DNA of 11,590 nt. Origin: Candidatus Roizmanbacteria bacterium. GTDB taxonomy: Bacteria > Patescibacteriota > Microgenomatia > UBA1406 > GWC2-37-13. Below are positions 6,701-11,590 of the stretch, one piece after another (within the stretch, counting starts at the first letter, position 1; the number at the start of each line of letters is the position of its first letter). Position numbers and translations under genes: made by a program. The notes under the pieces are model-generated. The model was not told where the DNA came from, did not search any database, and saw nothing but the letters and a program-made list of their open reading frames with translations. Location of the stretch: positions 1-11,590 of the forward strand of contig JAAXWV010000027.1 in the NCBI GenBank assembly GCA_013334845.1, written 5' to 3'.

Positions 6701-9127
6701 ATGGCATTTTTACTTGGAGCTTCAGAACAATCTATTTTACCAGTAGTTGCAGTACGCGATGGAATCATTTTCCCCCATACCGAGAACGTTTTAATCTTTG
6801 GCCGTGAGAAGAGTGTTGGGGCAATCAACTCCGCTCAGGCTACTAATAAAATGGTGGTACTCGTGATGCAGAAAAACTCGAATCAGGACAACCCTACTAC
6901 AGAAGAACTGTATCAAGTAGGTGTGTTGGCCAGCATTGAAAAAACTGTTGTTGGCGAAAAGGGTGAGATGAATGCCCTTATGAAAGGTCAGGAGAAAGTC
7001 CGTATTCTGGAATATACCAAAGATGATCCTTATTTTGAGGCGAAGGTAGAGTATGTTCACGATACCGTCGTTGACGATGAGGAGGTGCAATCGATGGTTA
7101 AGCACATCTCCGGTCAGATCAAACACGCAATTAACCTTGGAAAAACGGTTGACTTCGTATTTCTCATGAATATCCTCAATATTAATTCTTCGCTCGACTT
7201 TTCTCACCAAGTTGCAATGATCATTGATATGAAGCCGGAAGAGAAACAGGGACTTCTTGAGGAGTCTGATATAAAGAAACGGCTTGCTCTTCAGGTGGAG
7301 TATATTGATCGGGAAGTAAAGATTCTCGAATTGGAACAGAATATCACTAACCGAACGCAGAAAAAGTTTGAACAGGGCATGAGGGAGACATTCCTTCGTG
7401 AGAAGATGAAGACGATTGAAGAGGAACTCGGTGATAAAGATGAAAAACAGGATTTGAAAGAATATGATCAGAAGATTAAGAAAGCAAAAATGCCCAAAGA
7501 AGTCGAGGAGAAGGCAATTAAGGAACTGAAACGGCTCGCTCAGATGTCTCAGTTCAATCCGGAGTCTTCCTATATCAGGGCTTACCTTGACTGGCTTGTT
7601 GACCTCCCATGGAGTGTGTCATCCAATGCAAAAATTCAGATTAAGAAATCGGAAGAGATTCTCGATGAAGACCACTATGGATTGAAGAAAATAAAGGAAC
7701 GAATTCTTGAGTATTTGGCTGTCATTCAGCTAACTAGAGAGAAAAATTCCACCACAAAAGGGAAAGTGGACAAGAAAAAAGAGCGTCAACCGACTATTCT
7801 TTGTTTCGTCGGGCCACCAGGTGTTGGTAAGACATCGCTTGGTAAATCTATAGCCCGTTCGCTCGGAAGAAAGTTTGTCAAAGTATCGTTGGGCGGCATC
7901 CGCGATGAGGCGGAGATACGTGGACATCGGCGAACCTACGTAGGCGCGTTACCTGGTCGCATCATACAAGGAATTAAGCAAGCTGGCACAAAGAATCCGG
8001 TATTTATGCTTGATGAAATTGATAAAGTCGGACGTGATTACCGAGGTGATCCTAGTGCAGCTCTTCTTGAGACCCTCGATCCGGAGCAGAATAACGCCTT
8101 CTCAGATAATTATTTGGAAGTGCCGTTTGATCTTTCCGATGTATTCTTTATTACTACCGCAAATATTCTTGATACGATCCCTGAAGCATTGCTTGACCGT
8201 CTTGAGGTGATTCACTTCCCCGGATACACTGAGGATGAAAAGTTTAGAATTGCCCGTGATTACTTGGTTAAGAAACAGCTTGAGGCACATAGTCTAGATC
8301 CCAAGAAAGATGACATAACTGATGAAGCGGTTCGAACGATCATTCGCAGGTATTCTCGTGAAGCAGGTGTTCGTGAGCTTGAACGTCAGGTTGCGACTGT
8401 GTGGCGGAAAGTCGCTCGGGAGGTCGTGGAAGGCAAGATAAAGAATAAGGTCGTTTCAGAAGAAGATGTTAAAACGTATCTCGGCCCCTTCAAATATTCC
8501 GCTTCCATGATTGAAGAAAAAGACACGGTAGGAATTACAACTGGTCTTGCGTGGACACAGGCAGGAGGAGACATTCTCTTTATCGAAGTCTCGACGATGC
8601 CGGGTAAGGGTCATCTGACCCTCACAGGTCATCTCGGCGACGTGATGAAAGAATCCTGTCAGGCGGCTCTTTCCTATGTACGATCCCATTATGAGGCATT
8701 CGGATTATCTAAGGAGTTTTATAACAAAATAGACATTCATGTTCACGTACCGGAAGGTGCGGTGCCAAAAGATGGACCATCCGCTGGCGTAGCAATCACC
8801 ACCGCTATGGTGTCGGCACTTTCTAAAATTCCTGTTCGCCGTGATGTGGCAATGACCGGAGAGATTACTCTGCGAGGTCGGGTGTTGGAGATTGGCGGCG
8901 TGAAGGAAAAGGTAGTAGCTGCGCATCGTGCTCAGATCAAAAAGGTGCTCCTCCCCAAGGACAATGAAAAAGATCTGGCAGATATTCCGCAGAATGTTTT
9001 GAAAGACCTCAAGTTTGTCTTTGTAGGACATATCGATGAAGCTTTGAAAGAAGCGCTTGCATGGCCAAAGGACAAAAAAGACAAGAAATTTACCGGAGAA
9101 TCAGCCGCAAAGAATTTCAGCGCATAA
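6701..9127 (+). CDS. lon: ATP-dependent protease Lon (LonA type)
   Basis: Lon unfolds and degrades damaged and short-lived regulatory proteins in the cytoplasm. The 808 residues show the expected order. An N-terminal substrate-binding domain (about 10-205) begins with LPVVAVRDGIIFPHTE, and a long coiled helix of about 205-250 follows. The AAA+ module has Walker A GPPGVGKT (371-378), Walker B VFMLDEID (434-441), GGIRDEAEIRGHRRTYVGA (398-416) and TTANILDTIPEALLDR (485-500). The serine protease domain has PKDGPSAG (Ser694) and GGVKEK (Lys737), the Ser-Lys dyad, 43 residues apart as in E. coli Lon. A Lys-rich insert (about 348-363) precedes Walker A, and a Lys-rich hydrophilic tail follows WPK at the C-terminus. 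The ATG fits the promoter geometry; no Shine-Dalgarno is seen. The gene ends 11 nt inside the convergent femX gene. Confidence 0.97.
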   Translation: MAFLLGASEQSILPVVAVRDGIIFPHTENVLIFGREKSVGAINSAQATNKMVVLVMQKNSNQDNPTTEELYQVGVLASIEKTVVGEKGEMNALMKGQEKVRILEYTKDDPYFEAKVEYVHDTVVDDEEVQSMVKHISGQIKHAINLGKTVDFVFLMNILNINSSLDFSHQVAMIIDMKPEEKQGLLEESDIKKRLALQVEYIDREVKILELEQNITNRTQKKFEQGMRETFLREKMKTIEEELGDKDEKQDLKEYDQKIKKAKMPKEVEEKAIKELKRLAQMSQFNPESSYIRAYLDWLVDLPWSVSSNAKIQIKKSEEILDEDHYGLKKIKERILEYLAVIQLTREKNSTTKGKVDKKKERQPTILCFVGPPGVGKTSLGKSIARSLGRKFVKVSLGGIRDEAEIRGHRRTYVGALPGRIIQGIKQAGTKNPVFMLDEIDKVGRDYRGDPSAALLETLDPEQNNAFSDNYLEVPFDLSDVFFITTANILDTIPEALLDRLEVIHFPGYTEDEKFRIARDYLVKKQLEAHSLDPKKDDITDEAVRTIIRRYSREAGVRELERQVATVWRKVAREVVEGKIKNKVVSEEDVKTYLGPFKYSASMIEEKDTVGITTGLAWTQAGGDILFIEVSTMPGKGHLTLTGHLGDVMKESCQAALSYVRSHYEAFGLSKEFYNKIDIHVHVPEGAVPKDGPSAGVAITTAMVSALSKIPVRRDVAMTGEITLRGRVLEIGGVKEKVVAAHRAQIKKVLLPKDNEKDLADIPQNVLKDLKFVFVGHIDEALKEALAWPKDKKDKKFTGESAAKNFSA

Positions 9128-10136
9128 AAGCCCGCTTCATTTGGAGAAGTCCGGAACGAAGTTTATATGCTCCTGAATAGAGGGTGTAGGCTAAGGGGTT
9201 GACGACGAGATCATAACTGCCGATCATCTCAGTGTGTACAGCGTTGTATCCTTCCTTGAAACGGGTGAATCCTGCCCATGGATGGGTTGAATTTTCCGGC
9301 ATAGGGCCAAGTGAACCCCACATGTCAAATACAGTTGCTCCGAGCGATTTTCCCAATCGGATAGCCTCCCACATAATAAGATTAGCCCCCATCAGATTGC
9401 GATATTCAGTCGAAGTTCCACCGTATGGATAGTATAACTTGTTGTCAAAATAAAAAAGTTCATAAGCGGCAAGGGGAGTGTTTTGATAATAAGCGATAAC
9501 AATATGAGCAATTCCTTCTTTCATCGCTTCCCAGACTACTTGGTGGTAGTGGGGTGAGTGGCCGAAGTATTTTTGTCTATGGCACGTATCAAAATACAGT
9601 TTTGAAAAGATCTTAAATCCCACTTCGTTCGACTCTTCCCGTACCGTCACTCCTTTTTTCTGAGCAAGCCGGATATTATAGCGCGTTTTTGGCTTCATTT
9701 CGTTGAGAAGAACTTCTTCAGGCTTAGAGATATCGAGGATGAGAGTCCAGGAAGGAAATAATGGGTGAGAAGAAAGTTTGAGATCTTTTATTTTTGCAAT
9801 TTGCTCTGTTCGTTTTTCCGATTTCAACTCGTCCGGTTCAAGTTTAACGAAAATGATGTTATTTTTCAGGGCGTATTCTCTGAGAAAATCAAGACATGCT
9901 ACGGATGGAAACACCGAGCGGGCCATATAGGCCAGTTTGAAAGAGGTGTAGGGAATGGGGTGGAGAGTCAGTTGATAAGTTCGAGTCAATTTTTCGTTGT
10001 CGTATTCACCCAAACGTAGTACCTCTGTTCCTAATCTTTTTCTTCCTTCGCCCCACTGCCAGGCCTGAAGCGGATGATGAGCATGAGTATTGTATTCTTG
10101 AGAATTGAACGTCTCGGGAAGAATGGAAATAGTCAT
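9117..10136 (-). CDS. FemA/FemX-family peptidoglycan-bridge aminoacyltransferase
   Basis: This 339-residue protein belongs to the FemABX family, which transfers an amino acid from aminoacyl-tRNA onto the stem-peptide lysine of a peptidoglycan precursor at the cytoplasmic face. Marks are HPLQAWQWGE (21-30), KTRYNIRLAQKKGV (150-163), the GNAT-like second domain with YPYGGTSTEYRN (236-247), and the C-terminal signature DMWGSLGP ... HPWAGFTRFKEGYN (271-298) with MIGSYDLVVNPLAY. The long coiled-coil arm of some staphylococcal Fem proteins is not evident, as in FemX-like single-unit enzymes. The frame is open to 10184, but those 16 extra residues are hydrophobic and low-complexity; the ATG at 10136 lies 6 nt after a TATACT box and gives a normal family N-terminus. 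The amino acid added cannot be read from sequence. Its 3' end overlaps lon tail to tail. Confidence 0.9.
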   Translation of the reverse strand: MTISILPETFNSQEYNTHAHHPLQAWQWGEGRKRLGTEVLRLGEYDNEKLTRTYQLTLHPIPYTSFKLAYMARSVFPSVACLDFLREYALKNNIIFVKLEPDELKSEKRTEQIAKIKDLKLSSHPLFPSWTLILDISKPEEVLLNEMKPKTRYNIRLAQKKGVTVREESNEVGFKIFSKLYFDTCHRQKYFGHSPHYHQVVWEAMKEGIAHIVIAYYQNTPLAAYELFYFDNKLYYPYGGTSTEYRNLMGANLIMWEAIRLGKSLGATVFDMWGSLGPMPENSTHPWAGFTRFKEGYNAVHTEMIGSYDLVVNPLAYTLYSGAYKLRSGLLQMKRAFMR

Positions 10137-10142
10137 GTCGTC

Positions 10143-10148
10143 AGTATA
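10143..10148 (-). promoter_or_regulatory. -10 element of the femX-like gene
   Basis: On the minus strand TATACT occupies 10148 down to 10143, and the ATG starts 6 nt later at 10136, so the transcript would be leaderless. No good -35 is visible; the upstream stretch 10152-10172 is a pyrimidine-rich run on this strand with a near-tandem 7-nt unit (GTAAAAA on the plus strand), which could act as an AT-rich UP-like element. Support comes mainly from the hexamer and its placement. Confidence 0.5.
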
Positions 10149-10189
10149 CACAAGTAAAAAGTAAAAAGTAAGAAGGAAAAACACGCGTT

Positions 10190-10252
10190 CGTCATTGCGA
10201 GAAACGAACCATATATGTGACGCCTGCTTGCCGATAGGCAGGAAACAATCTC
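10190..10252. repeat. Decayed copy of a dispersed GTCATTGCGAG ... CAATCTC repeat with an inner hairpin
   Basis: CGTCATTGCGAG (10190-10201) and CAATCTC (10246-10252) flank a segment containing CCTGC (10223-10227) and GCAGG (10238-10242), which form a stem extended by a G-T and a T-A pair over a short loop. Both modules resemble dispersed noncoding repeats I remember from many bacterial genomes, including Candidate Phyla Radiation bacteria (GTCATTGCGAG...GAAGCAATCTC, and nested CCTGC/GCAGG palindromes). This copy looks degenerate or composite. It lies in the 218-bp divergent gap between femX and the next + strand gene. Copy number cannot be tested in this window. Confidence 0.5.
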
Positions 10253-10340
10253 TTTGTTAAGGGGAGCATGTTTATGTGTCTGTACAAAAACGTTAAGAGA
10301 GTGCCAGTAAGTTCGGATATATAATACTATAGGGTGTTTA

Positions 10341-10349
10341 TGGTATAAT
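10341..10349 (+). promoter_or_regulatory. Extended -10 promoter of the 10355 ORF
   Basis: TGG followed by TATAAT (hexamer 10344-10349) is a perfect extended -10 element. The ATG at 10355 lies 5 nt downstream, so the transcript would begin at about the start codon. A second TATAAT occurs at 10320-10325. No consensus -35 is seen. The strength of this element is the main reason to accept the short ORF that follows. Confidence 0.6.
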
Positions 10350-10354
10350 ATGGA

Positions 10355-10531
10355 ATGATTGAGGCTTATCGTAACTATCGTAAAATTAATGTTGCATTCA
10401 GTGAAGACTTAGGCCCACTAAACGTGTTATATTATCGTGCACAGCCTGGCGTAGATGAGAGAGCTCTCTCGATGTATAAAAGTTTTTTGAACATATTAGA
10501 CCTATCCCCGAAACAAAATAGGATAAGTTAA
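10355..10531 (+). CDS. Small hypothetical ORF (58 aa), or 5' part of an interrupted gene
   Basis: ATG at 10355 opens a 58-residue frame (MIEAYRNYRKINVAF ... PKQNRIS) closed by TAA at 10529-10531. It is charged, soluble, without a signal or membrane segment, and matches nothing I recognise. Its start sits 5 nt after a perfect extended -10 box, which argues that it is expressed. The next ORF, starting at 10538, is in the same reading frame only two codons after the stop, so the pair may be one roughly 186-codon gene split by a nonsense change, or two translationally coupled genes. AGA, AGG and ATA codons are frequent in this pair, unlike the suf and kor genes. Confidence 0.5.
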   Translation: MIEAYRNYRKINVAFSEDLGPLNVLYYRAQPGVDERALSMYKSFLNILDLSPKQNRIS

Positions 10532-10537
10532 GAGACA

Positions 10538-10918
10538 ATGATGGAAGAACAACTCGCTTGTTTTATGTCGGTGAATAATTGGATTAAGATAGGATCGATG
10601 TTACAATCTTCATACCGATTCGAACACATTTGGTTTAGAACAAGTCCTCCTATTGTTCAAGAACAAGCGTTTGAAGGCCATGATATGTTGAGAGTATACA
10701 GCAAAAATTTAGATCCGCGTATAGATGTGAGTATGGTTATTGATTTTGGAGGAGGAGTTTTTCGGATTCCATTTGACGAACTTCTTATTGTAATAGGAGA
10801 TTCTCAATATATCGAGAAAGAAGCCAAGGAACATTACTCTACTATATTTGGAGAGCGTGATATGAAAATCCACTCAGAATTTTCAGAAAGATATAATAAA
10901 GGTTTGGCCCGTCTATGA
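10538..10918 (+). CDS. Hypothetical protein (126 aa), same frame as the preceding ORF
   Basis: This 126-residue ORF begins ATG ATG at 10538, after a weak purine run (AAGAGA), and ends in TGA at 10916-10918. I recognise no family. It has mixed alpha/beta character with a hydrophobic stretch DVSMVIDFGGGVFRIPFDELLIVIG near the middle, too short and too charged at its edges for a membrane segment, and an acidic/basic helical tail. It has one cysteine and no obvious catalytic motif. It shares its frame with the 58-aa ORF upstream across a single TAA, so it may be the 3' portion of a broken gene. The higher A+T content and rare-type codons suggest a different history from the suf-kor-lon genes, but that is only an impression. 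Confidence 0.55.
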   Translation: MMEEQLACFMSVNNWIKIGSMLQSSYRFEHIWFRTSPPIVQEQAFEGHDMLRVYSKNLDPRIDVSMVIDFGGGVFRIPFDELLIVIGDSQYIEKEAKEHYSTIFGERDMKIHSEFSERYNKGLARL

Positions 10919-11016
10919 GGGTTTACGATAAGATGATAACGACGGTCTTATGGGAAAGCAGACTGTATTTAAAGTAAACTATTTTCATGCGTCCTAGGAT
11001 GAGTTTGCTTAATAGA

Positions 11017-11556
11017 TCAATCAACTATTTTGGAGAGGAAGGTTTTTAGCTCTGGGTCGGTGACGTATTTTTGTGCATTTTCGATAAATTCCCTGGTCAA
11101 GTCGGCTGGTAGACCAATTTCCTGATACTCTACAGCCTGAAGTGCCATCTCAATTTTTTCAATTTGTTTGAGAAGTTTCGCTTCTTCTGTATGTTGATCC
11201 CGAAACTCATACCAGAGTTCAAGATAATAGTTTCCATCTTCAAGGTTGCTAAAAAGCGTTTGAAGTACATCCGCCTCAATTTTGTTTTTAGCTTCTTCTG
11301 ACGCGATTACTTTAGCACCTTCTTCGTAGCGGATGTCGGAGGTGGCTGTTTCTCCCAGGTCGTGGACGAGTGCCATTTGCAAAAGTCGCTCGTGATTGAT
11401 GTTGAGTTTTTTCGTCAATAGCATACAAAGTAACGTTGTTCGATACACATGGTCAGCAACGCTTTCAGCATCTTGCACGCCAATTCTCACCCACCCGGTG
11501 CGACGAAGTCGTTTCAAATATCCTGCTGTTCGGGCGATCTTTATGAGTTCTTCCAT
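11017..11556 (-). CDS. HD-domain phosphohydrolase, HDDC2/YfbR-like 5'-deoxynucleotidase family
   Basis: This 179-residue HD-fold protein resembles the HDDC2/YfbR-like group that removes phosphate from (deoxy)nucleoside 5'-monophosphates in the cytoplasm, using a divalent metal. Visible marks are LKRLRRTGWVRIGV (14-27), ESVADHVYR (31-39, metal His36), MALVHDLGETATSDI (61-75, His65-Asp66), and EAKLLKQIEKIEMALQAVEY (125-144). In the family the last block normally reads (V/L)DxxEM with a metal-binding Asp; here that place seems to be Glu133. The length is normal for the family. The ATG at 11556 lies 8 nt after a TATAAT box. It converges on the hypothetical gene ending at 10918, with a 98-bp gap lacking a strong terminator. 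Nucleotide substrate preference is unknown. Confidence 0.87.
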   Translation of the reverse strand: MEELIKIARTAGYLKRLRRTGWVRIGVQDAESVADHVYRTTLLCMLLTKKLNINHERLLQMALVHDLGETATSDIRYEEGAKVIASEEAKNKIEADVLQTLFSNLEDGNYYLELWYEFRDQHTEEAKLLKQIEKIEMALQAVEYQEIGLPADLTREFIENAQKYVTDPELKTFLSKIVD

Positions 11557-11564
11557 ATAGGGTA

Positions 11565-11570
11565 ATTATA
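11565..11570 (-). promoter_or_regulatory. -10 element of the HD phosphohydrolase gene
   Basis: On the minus strand TATAAT occupies 11570 down to 11565, 8 nt before the ATG at 11556, again predicting a leaderless transcript. A properly spaced -35 would fall at about 11588 and beyond, at or past the window edge. A TTGACT at 11580-11575 is only 4 nt from the -10 and cannot be its partner. Confidence 0.55.
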
Positions 11571-11590
11571 CAGAAGTCAAAACGCTGTAT

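Noticed and set aside
136..9031. Numerous minus-strand and alternate-frame open frames inside suf, kor and lon genes
   Set aside because: They lie wholly within strongly supported genes, have unbiased low-quality translations and no promoters of their own.
10137..10184. Hydrophobic N-terminus on the FemX-like protein that looks like a signal peptide
   Set aside because: It is translated from a low-complexity AT-rich promoter stretch; the -10 box at 10148-10143 lies within it, and the family N-terminus fits ATG 10136.
10921..10979. GTTTAC ... GTAAAC inverted repeat in the 98-bp convergent gap, with a nested ATAAGA/TCTTAT pair, as a terminator
   Set aside because: Arms are only 6 bp, AT-rich and far apart, with no clean T-tract directly after; this is expected by chance in such sequence.
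10992..10999. TCCTAGGA 8-bp palindrome
   Set aside because: It is an isolated short palindrome with no second copy or promoter context.
1..11590. CRISPR array, tRNA, rRNA, transposon or toxin-antitoxin pair
   Set aside because: No regularly spaced repeats, cloverleaf-like segments, transposase motifs or recognisable toxin/antitoxin proteins were seen on either strand.
1..11590. Alternative genetic code with TGA as glycine
   Set aside because: TGA ends sufU, korB, femX and the HD gene exactly where the families end, so TGA is a normal stop.

Overview
The window looks like a chromosomal piece of a Candidate Phyla Radiation (Patescibacteria) bacterium, or a similarly reduced anaerobe. This is inferred from short intergenic gaps, a compact half-length SufD, almost no Shine-Dalgarno sequences, several -10 boxes sitting directly on start codons, and a divergent hypothetical protein. 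TGA is used as an ordinary stop (sufU, korB, femX, HD gene), so the lineages that read TGA as glycine are excluded. The lineage cannot be fixed without a marker gene.

Layout. (1) 1-2911, + strand: the 3' half of sufB, then sufD, sufS and a sufU/iscU-type scaffold gene, an iron-sulfur cluster assembly operon; sufC probably lies off the left edge. (2) 2918-3676: a conserved-looking hypothetical gene with its own candidate promoter inside the end of sufU. (3) 3744-6594: a ferredoxin gene followed by a fused gamma-alpha subunit and a beta subunit of a 2-oxoacid:ferredoxin oxidoreductase, with gaps of 2 nt and then a 1-nt overlap. (4) 6595-9127: a regulatory region with a near-consensus promoter and two overlapping inverted repeats, one resembling a degenerate CIRCE (HrcA) heat-shock operator, then lon. 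(5) 9117-10136, - strand: a FemA/FemX-type peptidoglycan-bridge aminoacyltransferase whose 3' end overlaps that of lon by 11 bp. (6) 10137-10354: promoter regions and a decayed dispersed repeat. (7) 10355-10918: two short ORFs of unknown function in one frame, separated by a single TAA. (8) 11017-11556, - strand: an HD-domain nucleotidase-like phosphohydrolase.

The first half reads as one functional theme: the Suf proteins build Fe-S clusters, and the next unit encodes Fe-S proteins that use them. KorB has four candidate cluster cysteines, and the ferredoxin has only three, suggesting a [3Fe-4S] centre. The second half is proteostasis (Lon), cell wall (FemX) and nucleotide hygiene (HD phosphohydrolase).

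The most interesting signals are the CIRCE-like operator over the lon promoter, the repeated leaderless promoter geometry, the three-cysteine ferredoxin next to korAB, the scaffold protein combining SufU and IscU features, and the in-frame stop at 10529. I found no CRISPR array, tRNA, rRNA, transposase or convincing new multi-gene defence system.
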